In this document: in pieces, positions 52,184 through 60,540 of the stretch
How the letters are laid out: every line of letters starts with the position of its first letter
How positions within the stretch are numbered: position 1 is the first letter of the stretch
Source: Bifidobacterium callitrichidarum
GTDB taxonomy: Bacteria > Actinomycetota > Actinomycetes > Actinomycetales > Bifidobacteriaceae
NCBI RefSeq assembly: GCF_003129905.1
Contig: NZ_QFFM01000011.1
Span: forward strand, 41,338 to 105,337
Direction: 5' to 3'
Length of the DNA stretch: 64,000 nucleotides
Made by a program: the position numbers and the translations under genes
The notes under the pieces: generated by a model
The model's database searches: none
Told to the model about the DNA's origin: nothing
Seen by the model: only the letters and a program-made list of their open reading frames with translations

Positions 52184-53200
52184 ATGACCACGAGCATTCA
52201 GGACGTCGCCCAGAAGGCGGGCGTCTCCATCTCCACCGTCTCCCGTTCGTTCACCAGACCGGATCTGGTCTCCGCCAAGACCCGCGAGCGCGTGCTGGCC
52301 ATCGCCGACGAGCTCAACTTCTCGCTTTCGCGGTCGGCCGCGGCCCTGAAATCCGGCCGATCGCTACGCATCGCCGTGCTGATGAGCGGCCACATCCGCC
52401 TATGGTTCACCGCCTCGGTGATCGAGGGGCTCAACGAGGTGCTGCACGCCGAGGGGTACGACATCTCCATCTTCCAGATCTCCAGCATCGAGGAGCGCCG
52501 CGCGTTCTTCGAGATGCTGCCGGTACGCCGCAACGCGGACGCGGTGATCGTGGTCTCCTTCGACATCGACAGCAGGGAGATCGCACAGCTGGCTTCGGTG
52601 GATGTGCCGATCATCGGCATCAACACCGCGGAATCCGAGCAGCATGGCTTCGCCGCGGCCGTCAACATCAACGACCGTCAGGGCTCCACGCTCGCCGCCC
52701 GGCACCTGATGAACCTCGGCCACCGTCGCATCGCCTACATCAGCACCGACCGCGACGTCTCGCTGAGCTTCTCGGTGCGCGGCCGTTTCGACGTGTTCAT
52801 GGAGACCTGCCGCAAGGAAGGCGTCGAACCGCAGGTGGTGGTGTGCAAGGTGGACGGCGACGGCCGCTATCAGATCAGCGACGTGGTCACCCAGCTCATG
52901 AGTCTGGACGAGATGCCCACCGCCATCGCCTGCCAGGAGGACGGCATCGCACTGCCGCTCATGTTCCAGCTGGAGCGCAACGGCTTCTCCGTGCCCGGCG
53001 ACGTCTCGCTCATCGGCTATGACGACAGCTTCTACACCAACGACATCGGCCTGACCACGATTCGCCAGGACCCGGTGGAGATGGCGCACATCGCCGCGCG
53101 CATGACGCTCGACCTCATCGAGGAGAAGCCTGTGGACGAGCCGTTCGTGACCTTCCCCGCGAACCTCGTGGTCCGCTCCTCGACCTCCCGCGTCCACTGA
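52184..53200 (+). CDS. LacI family regulator of the sugar ABC system
   Basis: A 338-residue LacI-type repressor of normal length. The helix-turn-helix is TSIQDVAQKAGVSISTVSRS, and the hinge is followed by the sugar-binding domain (NINDRQGSTLAARHLMNLGH and IGYDDSFYTNDIGLTTIRQD). The ATG at 52184 follows GGGGG by five bases; the frame upstream is non-coding. It is located between the permease genes and the binding-protein gene, and operator-like sites occur upstream of each, so it is the local regulator. Confidence 0.93.
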   Translation: MTTSIQDVAQKAGVSISTVSRSFTRPDLVSAKTRERVLAIADELNFSLSRSAAALKSGRSLRIAVLMSGHIRLWFTASVIEGLNEVLHAEGYDISIFQISSIEERRAFFEMLPVRRNADAVIVVSFDIDSREIAQLASVDVPIIGINTAESEQHGFAAAVNINDRQGSTLAARHLMNLGHRRIAYISTDRDVSLSFSVRGRFDVFMETCRKEGVEPQVVVCKVDGDGRYQISDVVTQLMSLDEMPTAIACQEDGIALPLMFQLERNGFSVPGDVSLIGYDDSFYTNDIGLTTIRQDPVEMAHIAARMTLDLIEEKPVDEPFVTFPANLVVRSSTSRVH

Positions 53201-53255
53201 CCCAGTCACCCCGCCAACCGGCGGCTCTATTGCACCGAGGCCGACATATTTCCTT

Positions 53256-53277
53256 GGCTCCCCTGACAAGGGGAGCC
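53256..53277. repeat. REP-like outer stem only
   Basis: GGCTCCCCTGACAAGGGGAG(CC) is a compact 22-bp hairpin of the GGCTCCCCT family without the inner stem, just past the lacI stop. Confidence 0.7.
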
Positions 53278-53321
53278 AAGAACACTCAAACCGGTCCTGC
53301 CGGCCACCTTCCCCGAAACCC

Positions 53322-53372
53322 CCAAAAACTGGTTGAGGCCACCGCCCGCAATGGACGGCGGCCTCAACCAGT
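53322..53372 (-). terminator. Rho-independent terminator of the binding-protein gene
   Basis: CTGGTTGAGGCC (53329-53340) pairs perfectly with GGCCTCAACCAG (53360-53371). On the minus strand the stem is followed by TTTTTGGG. It lies 157 bp beyond the binding-protein stop codon. Confidence 0.8.
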
Positions 53373-53528
53373 TGGATTAAGGAGGGAACAAGAAAGAAAC
53401 ACAAGGAAGGTGCGGCGCCCCTGGAGGAAGAAGGATGCGCGAGGCGCCGCAGTTTTTCATTATTCGGGTAATGGAACCCGGCGAGTATCGGGGTCCGTCC
53501 GGAAGGAGGACGGACGGACCCGTCAGAC

Positions 53529-54857
53529 TCAGTGCGAGGCAGCGTACTCGGAAGCCCAACCGTCCACGAAAGCGGTCTTGACGGCGTTCCAGTCACCGGT
53601 GCCCTGGGCGTACACCAGCAGGGCCTGGCCGACGCCGTTCTTCCATTCCTCGGACGGCATCATCGTGAAGTTCCAGGAGACGGCGGTCTTGCCGGACTTC
53701 TGGTCCTCGACGGCGGCCTGGGTGAGCGGGTTGTCGCTGGTCACGTCATCGAAGGTCTTGAACGGGGTGGTGAAGCCCATGTCCTGGGAGAGGGACTTCT
53801 TGCCGGCGTCGGAGGTGATGACCCACTTCAGGAACTCCTCGGTGGCCTTCTTGTCGGCGTCGGAGGCCTTGTCGTTGATGCACCAGTAATTCTCGGAACC
53901 GGTGGCGAGGCCCTGCTTCTCCTCGCCCTTGACGCCGATGTAGATCGGCATCATGCCCACGGAGTCGGCGGACATGCCGGCCTTCTGCAGGTCGGTCCAG
54001 GCCCAGGTGCCGTTCTGGTAGAAGGCGGCCTCGCCGAGCGCAAACTCGGAGTTGGCGTCGTCACCGGTCTTGGCGCTCAGCTGGGTGGGCTCGGTGGTGG
54101 AGTCGGTGATGTACAGGTCGAAGATCTTCTTGTAGTTCGGCAGGTAGGTGCCCTTGATGGTGGCCGGCTGTTCGGTCACGTTGTCCGCCTTGAACTCGTA
54201 GTAGAGCGGCAGGTTGGCCAGGTGGGTCTTGAAGCGCCAGTCGGAGCTGGAGTCGAAGCCGGCGGAGGTGAAGGCGCCCTTGATGCCGAGCTCGTCCTTG
54301 CGGGCCTGCATGTCGTCGGCCACGGCCTTGAAGGTGTCGAAGTTGTCGATCTCGTCCATGGAGGTGGCCTTGGCGCCATCCAGGGCGAAGTACTTGTTGA
54401 GGATGTCCTTGTTGTAGATGATGCCGTAGGTCTCCATCACGTACGGCACGCCGACGACCTTGTCGCCGTCCTTCAGAGCCACGTCCTGGTTGGTGAGCTC
54501 CTTGTACACGTCCGTGTTGGACATGTCGGCGGTGTACTTCTTCCAGTTCTGGTAGCCGACCGGGCCGTTGACCTGGAACAGGGTCGGGGCCTCGGTCTTG
54601 GCGATCTCGGACTTCAGGGTCTGCTCATAGGTGCCGGAGGCCGCGGTCTGGACCTTGACCTCGACGCCGGTCTCCTTGGTGTATTCCTTGGCCAGCGCGG
54701 TCCACTGATCGGCCGCTTCCGGCTTGAAGTTCAGGTAGTAGACCTTGCCCTTGGAGTCGTCGCCGGAGGAATCCGAGCTTCCGCACGCGGCGAGGGTGCC
54801 GAGGGACATTGCAGCAATGGCCGCCATCGCGACTGCCGACTTCACTGTACGATTCAT
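53529..54857 (-). CDS. Lipoprotein sugar-binding protein of the ABC importer
   Basis: A 442-residue extracellular solute-binding protein family 1 member with an N-terminal lipoprotein signal (MNRTVKSAVAMAAIAAMSLG then TLAAC), and the lipid-modified Cys at about 26. The mature start (YLNFKPEAADQWTALAKEY) and the IDNFDTFKAVADDM region are typical of oligosaccharide-binding proteins. I chose the second ATG (54857), seven bases after AAAGG, over the adjacent ATG at 54860. With the MalF/MalG-type permeases it forms a CUT1 uptake system. Three LacI-type operator candidates lie upstream. Confidence 0.93.
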   Translation of the reverse strand: MNRTVKSAVAMAAIAAMSLGTLAACGSSDSSGDDSKGKVYYLNFKPEAADQWTALAKEYTKETGVEVKVQTAASGTYEQTLKSEIAKTEAPTLFQVNGPVGYQNWKKYTADMSNTDVYKELTNQDVALKDGDKVVGVPYVMETYGIIYNKDILNKYFALDGAKATSMDEIDNFDTFKAVADDMQARKDELGIKGAFTSAGFDSSSDWRFKTHLANLPLYYEFKADNVTEQPATIKGTYLPNYKKIFDLYITDSTTEPTQLSAKTGDDANSEFALGEAAFYQNGTWAWTDLQKAGMSADSVGMMPIYIGVKGEEKQGLATGSENYWCINDKASDADKKATEEFLKWVITSDAGKKSLSQDMGFTTPFKTFDDVTSDNPLTQAAVEDQKSGKTAVSWNFTMMPSEEWKNGVGQALLVYAQGTGDWNAVKTAFVDGWASEYAASH

Positions 54858-54949
54858 CATCGAACCTTTCTCTTCATCGTCGATGCCGGTATTCCATCCG
54901 GCCCGGGTGCCGTTAGCGGCTCCCTTACGACTATCGACATGACCTATTG

Positions 54950-55083
54950 TGCAACGGTTTGCGAGATTTTGCAAACGATGGCATTTTTCGGCGCGTCACT
55001 TATGCGGACAGATATCCACAAACCGTCAATTAACCGGATAATTCCGATTATTCTGCATAGCGCCTCTAATGCAAGCGTTAGCA
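54950..55083. promoter_or_regulatory. Three LacI-type operators upstream of the binding-protein gene
   Basis: TGCAACGGTTTGCG (54950), TGCAAACGATGGCA (54970) and TGCAAGCGTTAGCA (55070) share the TGCAA...CG centre with the sites at 51960-52102. They lie 93-226 bp before the start codon. The remaining gap to 55261 shows nothing else I can name. Confidence 0.7.
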
Positions 55084-55260
55084 AACTGAGAGCGCTAACA
55101 GTACTTGCGACATATAGAAAACCACCCCATACTCCCCACGTTCAGCACCCGCATAGCCATCGTTTGCATAATCGCGGCGGCCACCGCCCCGGCAACGACG
55201 AAAAAGCCCGTTCGCGCACAGGCGAACGGGCCCAAAATCCGGTTCAGTCAAATCAATCGA

Positions 55261-55308
55261 ACTACCCCTCAGTCGGCTTCGCCGACAGCTCCCCTGACAA
55301 GGGGAGCC
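55261..55308. repeat. REP-like palindromic unit (GGCTCCCCT family), short form
   Basis: A reversed copy with stem GTCGGC-ttc-GCCGAC and outer stem CTCCCCT...AGGGGAG, ending in GGGGAGCC. It lies between the binding-protein promoter region and the phosphatase gene end. Confidence 0.85.
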
Positions 55309-55371
55309 GAGAGAGTGTAATCACACCATCAATCCCGGTTGAACGGAGCCAAGCTCAATTCCGTCAAGCCG

Positions 55372-56085
55372 TCAGGCGTTCCAGCGCTCGATGACGTTGT
55401 CCCCCTTGTACACGCTCAGCACCGAATAGTGCGCGGTGTCAAGCCGCAGCATGCGCGCGAAATGCGGGTCCACATCCAGCCACTGGGAGGTGAGGATGCG
55501 CAGGATATGCGCGTGCGCCACCATCAGCACGTTGTGGCCGCCGTTCAGCAACGGCATCACATGGTCGATGGCCCCGCGGGCACGGGCGGCGGCCTCCTCA
55601 AGCGTCTCACCGGGACCGGCATGCACCGGCACCTGCTCGCCGTCGGGCAGGGTCTCCACCCAGTCGCCTTCGAGCGCGGGCGTCAGCGAGCGCGGCCCGT
55701 CACGCCACACATCCCAATCGAAGCCGCTGGCCTCGCTCACCTGCTTGCGCGTGCGGCCTTCGGCGCGGCCGTAATCCCATTCGGCGATGCCGTCAAGCGT
55801 TTGCGGTTCGGCGAAACCGGCCAGTCGCGCGGTCTGCTGCGCACGGCGAAGCGGGCTGGAGAACACGCATCCTTCCTCGAATCCGCCGGGGAACGCCTCG
55901 CGCAGGCGCACGCCGGCGTCGCGGGCCTGCTGTTCGCCCACGGCGGTCAGGGGGATGTTCGTGCGGCCGGTATGCTGTCCGGATTCGCTCCATACGGTCT
56001 GTCCATGACGCAGCAACACCAGAAAGCCGGTACCGCCGCGGGAGGGGTCGACGGCCACGGTGCCGTCCACATGCTGTTCGTTCAT
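55372..56085 (-). CDS. Histidine phosphatase (phosphoglycerate mutase-like)
   Basis: A 237-residue member of the histidine phosphatase superfamily. The catalytic RHG motif is in VLLRHGQTVWSESGQHTGRT (phospho-His at about residue 27), SSPLRRAQQTA follows, and the second His is in LMVAHAHILRIL. The Glu in IAEWDYG is the likely proton donor. It resembles the CobC/GpmB group of phosphatases rather than the glycolytic mutase. The ATG lies very close to its GTGGAGG site. It is divergent from the DUF4235 gene. The substrate is unknown. Confidence 0.9.
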   Translation of the reverse strand: MNEQHVDGTVAVDPSRGGTGFLVLLRHGQTVWSESGQHTGRTNIPLTAVGEQQARDAGVRLREAFPGGFEEGCVFSSPLRRAQQTARLAGFAEPQTLDGIAEWDYGRAEGRTRKQVSEASGFDWDVWRDGPRSLTPALEGDWVETLPDGEQVPVHAGPGETLEEAAARARGAIDHVMPLLNGGHNVLMVAHAHILRILTSQWLDVDPHFARMLRLDTAHYSVLSVYKGDNVIERWNA

Positions 56086-56164
56086 GCCTCCACTCTAGTC
56101 CTGTTCGGGCGCGTCCGCCGCATGCCTCGCCAGATGCCCCGCTTTTGCTCTAGACTGGGGAGCC

Positions 56165-56677
56165 ATGAGCAGCGCAAAGCACACCGCACGTCACTCCGGT
56201 TTCCATGGTTCCGCCCCCGACCTGTCCGCGGGATCCATCGCGCGACCCGACTCCCCCGCCGAGAACGGCGCGGCATTCCCGTCCGGCCGCTCCGGGTATG
56301 AGTCCGGATATGACGGAGGCGAGTTCTCGTCCGGCGCCGATCAGGCCGTCGAAAGCCTGCACCGCATCGACGAGAAGGTGAACGCCCTGCGCGCCGCCCG
56401 CGAGGCCGACCCCGATTCCCTGCTGGACAAGGCGTTCAAGGCCGCCGTCCCCGCGCTGGTCGGCATGGTGGCCGGCAAGGCGTTCCAGACGTTGTGGGAC
56501 AAGGGCACGTCCCGCCGCAACCTGCGCAAGGGGCTGGCCGAGGATGCCCCGCAGGGCCTGCTGATGAGCCTGGCGTTCGCCGCCGCCTCGGCCGCATTCG
56601 GCGCGGTGGTCTCCCAGCTTTCCGACCGCGGCTCCAAGGCCATCGTGGCCCGTCGCCATCGCAAGGCCCGCCGCTAG
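56165..56677 (+). CDS. DUF4235 membrane-associated protein
   Basis: A 170-residue protein. The first 60 residues are Ser/Gly/Asp-rich and disordered, followed by a short charged helix (AVESLHRIDEKVNALRAARE). The DUF4235 core contains KAAVPALVGMVAGKAFQTLW, one hydrophobic segment, and LLMSLAFAAASAAFGAVV, a second one, ending in a basic tail (KAIVARRHRKARR). The family is actinobacterial and of unknown function. The start follows GGGGAG. It precedes the nitroreductase gene. Confidence 0.8.
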   Translation: MSSAKHTARHSGFHGSAPDLSAGSIARPDSPAENGAAFPSGRSGYESGYDGGEFSSGADQAVESLHRIDEKVNALRAAREADPDSLLDKAFKAAVPALVGMVAGKAFQTLWDKGTSRRNLRKGLAEDAPQGLLMSLAFAAASAAFGAVVSQLSDRGSKAIVARRHRKARR

Positions 56678-56799
56678 GCCGAGTCCGAAGCCCGTCCACA
56701 ACGCACCCCGGTCCGTTCACCGCCATCACCACGCCGCATCACGCCACACACGCACCGGTTTCACTGCCAGATAACCGGCCCGTCGACTGGCCAGCGGAC

Positions 56800-57582
56800 G
56801 TGGAAGAATTGGCCGCATGGTTACCTGCGACTATCGAAACCCTGCTCAACCGCCGCTCCATCCGCAAGTTCAAGGATGAGGCCATCGACGCCGACACCAT
56901 CGCCACGCTGGAAGCCGTGGCCCAGCGCGCCGCCTCCAGCCAGTTCCTCAACGACTGGTCCGCCATCCGCATCAACAACCCCGCTCTCAAGGCCAAGATC
57001 GCCGAGTACGGCGCCCAGGCGTACATCGCCGATGCGCCGCTGCTGTACATGTTCATCATCGACGAGCACCGCAACGCCCGCATCGCCCAGTCCAAGGGCA
57101 TCGACCCGTCCTCCGACGAGTTCGGCCTCAAGACCAGCTACCGCTTCACCCAGGCGCAGAACGACGCCGTGCTGGCCCTGCACGCCATGGAGACGGCCGC
57201 GTTCTCGCTGGGCCTCGGCTGCGTGATCCTGGGCTCCCCGCTCAACAACATCAACGGACTCATCGACCTGCTCAACCTGCCGGAATACACGTACCCGGTG
57301 CTGGGCCTGGCCATCGGCAAGCCCGATCAGGAGCCCGCGCTGAAGCCCCGCATGCCGCGCGAGATGCAGTTCTTCGAGAACACGTACCCGGCCGACGCGG
57401 ACGGCACGCTGGACGCGCTGCCCGCCTTCGACGCCGAGGTACACCAGTACTACGACCTGCGTCAGGCCGACCGTCCCGTGGACGCCTTCAGCGACCAGAT
57501 CGCCAAGATCAGCCGTCAGGACGTCTCCAACAAGACGCTGCTGGACAAAGCGGCCGCCCAGGGTTTCACGCTCGACAAGTAA
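56800..57582 (+). CDS. Nitroreductase family (FMN) oxidoreductase
   Basis: The encoded protein (about 260 residues) belongs to the FMN-dependent nitroreductase family of the NfsA/FRP type. The FMN-binding start is LLNRRSIRKFKDEAID, with VAQRAASSQFLNDWSAIRI next, and GLGCVILGSPLNNINGL and LGLAIGKPDQEPALKPRMP follow in the usual order. The exact start is uncertain: no ATG exists in frame before the domain, so I give the GTG at 56800, without a good ribosome binding site; a TTG at 56809 or a farther alternative cannot be excluded. It lies 122 bp downstream of the DUF4235 gene. Confidence 0.85.
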   Translation: MEELAAWLPATIETLLNRRSIRKFKDEAIDADTIATLEAVAQRAASSQFLNDWSAIRINNPALKAKIAEYGAQAYIADAPLLYMFIIDEHRNARIAQSKGIDPSSDEFGLKTSYRFTQAQNDAVLALHAMETAAFSLGLGCVILGSPLNNINGLIDLLNLPEYTYPVLGLAIGKPDQEPALKPRMPREMQFFENTYPADADGTLDALPAFDAEVHQYYDLRQADRPVDAFSDQIAKISRQDVSNKTLLDKAAAQGFTLDK

Positions 57583-57703
57583 CCGGCGCATCCACATCGT
57601 CCGCCCATCGAGACCATAATTCGGACACGCCCTGACCATTTTCCCGGTATCCCGCCTCCGTACGCCGATCGTCGCGGAGGCGGTGGGGATAGACTGCATG
57701 TGG

Positions 57704-57725
57704 CTTGCCGGTGGGGCACGGCAAG
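57704..57725. promoter_or_regulatory. Inverted repeat CTTGCCG-N8-CGGCAAG before YhgE-type gene
   Basis: A perfect 7-bp inverted repeat lies 37 bp before the start of the first YhgE/Pip gene, just after a TAGACT -10-like hexamer (57690). It is a plausible operator. Confidence 0.5.
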
Positions 57726-57762
57726 GCCGGCACAAAGAACCGGCGGCGAAACGAGGGGCTGC

Positions 57763-60540
57763 ATGCGGACGATCTGGCGTATTTTCCGGCGTGATTTCCT
57801 GCGCATCCTGCGCAATCCCGTGGCGGTGGTGGTCACGCTCGGCGTGGCCGTGATCCCCTCGCTGTACGCCTGGTTCAACATCCTGGCCAACTGGGATCCG
57901 TATTCGGCCACCGGCAACATCCAGGTCGCGGTGGCCAATGCGGACCGGGGCACGTCCAACGATCTGGTCGGCAGGCTCAACGCCGGCAAGCAGGTGGTCG
58001 CCCAGCTGAAGAAGAACCATCAGCTCGGCTGGCGGTTCGTGGACAACGAGGACCAGGCCGTGCACGGCGTGGAGACCGGCGAGTACTACGCGGCCATCGT
58101 ATTGCCGAAGGACTTCAGCGAATCGCTGGTGAATTCGGTCACCGGCACCACGGAACGCCCCAAGATCCGTTATTACGTCAACGAGAAGAAGAACGCCATC
58201 GCTCCGAAGATCACGGACACCGGCGCCTCCACCATCGACGAGCAGATCAACTCCACATTCGTGACCACTGTGGGAGATACCGTCGCCAAAGCCGTATCCA
58301 AGGCGGGCGGTGAACTGAGCAAGGCCGCCGGATCCACCCAGCAGGACGCCATCGCCGACCTCGACACGGTGCTGGACACCATCGGCAGCGTCCAGACCGC
58401 GCTCACCGACCTCACCGATACGCTCGACCAGGCGGATGGCACCATCGCCGATGCCAAGAACACCACCGGCACCCTGAAACGGGCGATCGCGAGCGCCCGC
58501 AAGGCCTCCCAACAGTCCGGCACGCTGCTCACCGAGGCGCAGAACGGCTCACAGGCCTTCTCCACCACGCTCACGGGCGCGTTGGACTCCAGCTCGGCCA
58601 AGCTGTCCGGACTTGCGGTGGACGTGAACACCGCCGCGGGCACGATCATCGGATCGTTCAACAGCGCGCAGGATTCCGTGGACTCCATCACCAACGCCCT
58701 GAACGCGCCGCTGGACCGCACGCAGACCGCCATCGACAACGTGCGCGACGCACTCAAGCAGGCCGGCATCGACGAGAACACTTCGGATCCGCTGGGACAG
58801 CGCATCTGGAACCAGCTGGACACATTGGACGGGGTCATCGGCCGTCAACAGTCGCAGATCAACGACTTCCACAAGAACGCCACCCAGTTCATCGACTCCG
58901 GCAAGGACGCCACCGGCCATCTCTCCGGCGCGATGGGCACCGCGGCCACCGGCGGGCTTGCGGCGCTGAGCCAAGCCCGACAGTCGCTCACCGGCACCGT
59001 CATGCCGAACCTTAACGCCTCCCTCAACAGCTTCGCCGCGCTCAACGGCACCCTTGACGGCACTTTGGTCTCCCTGAACGGCACCATCGAGCAGGCCGAC
59101 GGTCTGTTCGACCAGCTTTCCGATACGATCGGCCAGACCCGGACCACCATTTCCGGCACGCAGCAGTCGATGGCGCAGCTCGCCGAGGACGTGCGCACCG
59201 TCCGCACCGACATCGGTGCGCTCGACAGTTCCGCCGCCTACCGCAAGATCATGGACGCCCTGCACCTGGACGACGAGGAATTCGGCAAGTTCATGGGCAC
59301 GCCGGTCAATCTGGTCACCAAGGTGGTCTACCCGACCGACAACTACGGTTCGGCCGTCACCCCGTTCTACACGAACCTCGCGCTGTGGGTGGGCGGGTTC
59401 GTGCTCATCGCCATCTACAAACTTGAGGTGGACCGCGAGAACCTGCGGCACGTCACCGCCGCCCAGGCGTATCTGGGCCGCTGGCTGCTACTGGTCACGG
59501 TCGGGTTCCTGCAGGCGATCATCGCCACGATCGGCGACCTGGTGCTCGGCATCCAATGCGAGCATCCGCTGCTGTTCGTGCTGGCCGGCGTGTTCTGCTC
59601 GTTCGTCTACATCAACATCATCTACGCGCTGGCCGTGGCGTTCCGGCATATCGGCAAGGCCGTGGCCGTGATCCTGGTCATCGTGCAGATCCCCGGTGCC
59701 TCGGGCCTGTACCCCATCGAGATGATGCCGGAGTTCTTCCGCGACCTGCATCCCTGGCTGCCGTTCACCTACGGCATCAACGCCATGCGCGGGCCAATCG
59801 CCGGCACCTACGCGAACCACTACTGGCTGGACATGATGCATCTGGCCTACTATCTGCCGGTGGCGCTGTTCGTCGGCCTTGTGGTACGCCGGTACGCCAT
59901 GAACCTCAACGCCCTGTTCGACCGCCGTCTGGGAGACACGGACCTCATGATCACCGAACACAACAGCATGGTCAACGAGCAGGTGAGCCTGAACGCGGTG
60001 TTCCGCACGGTGTCCGACAGCAAGGAGCTGCGGGCCATCATCACCCGCCGCGCGCACCGGTTCTTCGCACGGTATCCGATGATGATCGTCTCCGGTCTGG
60101 TCCTGCTGACGGTGCTGCCGTTCGTGTTCCTGATCCTGCTGTTCGTCATGAAGGCGAAGATCGCGATGCTCAGCGCGTGGATCCTGTCGATCATCATCAT
60201 CGACGCCTATCTCATCGTCACCGAATATATGCGCGAAAGCTACGCGATGCAGCTGGGCGTGAGCGCGATGAGCGCCGACGAATTCCGCGACGTGATGCTC
60301 AACGGCTATGTCTGGCGTCGGTTCCGCGGCGCCGACGGCAAGCACGCGGCCGGGGCCGGGCATATGCCGGAGCACGCGGCCCGGTTCGGGGATGATGCGG
60401 GAGACGATGCCGATCCGGACATCGGCGAGACCACACGGCGATTCATGGCTATTCCGCCGAATGGCGATGATGACGGCGGCAGTGACGGCAAAGGCGGCAC
60501 GGGCAGCACGGACAGCACAGACAAGGGAGGCGCGCGATGA
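57763..60540 (+). CDS. YhgE/Pip domain membrane protein (first of pair)
   Basis: A 925-residue protein of the YhgE/Pip family. The N-terminal signature is RDFLRILRNPVAVVVTLGVA followed by VIPSLYAWFNILANWDPY. A long extracellular coiled-coil part (about residues 190-490, Ala/Thr/Gln/Asp-rich) leads to a C-terminal block of five or more helices that resembles ABC-2 type permeases. The last 90 residues are cytoplasmic and Asp/Gly-rich. GAGGGG precedes the ATG at 57763. The next gene overlaps by four bases and encodes a similar protein. The Bacillus and lactococcal homologues function as phage receptor (Pip) or putative export components; here the role is unknown. Confidence 0.9.
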   Translation: MRTIWRIFRRDFLRILRNPVAVVVTLGVAVIPSLYAWFNILANWDPYSATGNIQVAVANADRGTSNDLVGRLNAGKQVVAQLKKNHQLGWRFVDNEDQAVHGVETGEYYAAIVLPKDFSESLVNSVTGTTERPKIRYYVNEKKNAIAPKITDTGASTIDEQINSTFVTTVGDTVAKAVSKAGGELSKAAGSTQQDAIADLDTVLDTIGSVQTALTDLTDTLDQADGTIADAKNTTGTLKRAIASARKASQQSGTLLTEAQNGSQAFSTTLTGALDSSSAKLSGLAVDVNTAAGTIIGSFNSAQDSVDSITNALNAPLDRTQTAIDNVRDALKQAGIDENTSDPLGQRIWNQLDTLDGVIGRQQSQINDFHKNATQFIDSGKDATGHLSGAMGTAATGGLAALSQARQSLTGTVMPNLNASLNSFAALNGTLDGTLVSLNGTIEQADGLFDQLSDTIGQTRTTISGTQQSMAQLAEDVRTVRTDIGALDSSAAYRKIMDALHLDDEEFGKFMGTPVNLVTKVVYPTDNYGSAVTPFYTNLALWVGGFVLIAIYKLEVDRENLRHVTAAQAYLGRWLLLVTVGFLQAIIATIGDLVLGIQCEHPLLFVLAGVFCSFVYINIIYALAVAFRHIGKAVAVILVIVQIPGASGLYPIEMMPEFFRDLHPWLPFTYGINAMRGPIAGTYANHYWLDMMHLAYYLPVALFVGLVVRRYAMNLNALFDRRLGDTDLMITEHNSMVNEQVSLNAVFRTVSDSKELRAIITRRAHRFFARYPMMIVSGLVLLTVLPFVFLILLFVMKAKIAMLSAWILSIIIIDAYLIVTEYMRESYAMQLGVSAMSADEFRDVMLNGYVWRRFRGADGKHAAGAGHMPEHAARFGDDAGDDADPDIGETTRRFMAIPPNGDDDGGSDGKGGTGSTDSTDKGGAR

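Noticed and set aside
56494..56799. Start of the nitroreductase inside the DUF4235 gene
   Set aside because: The ATG at 56494 lies deep in another gene, and the encoded residues are Pro/Gly/Arg-rich shadow sequence.
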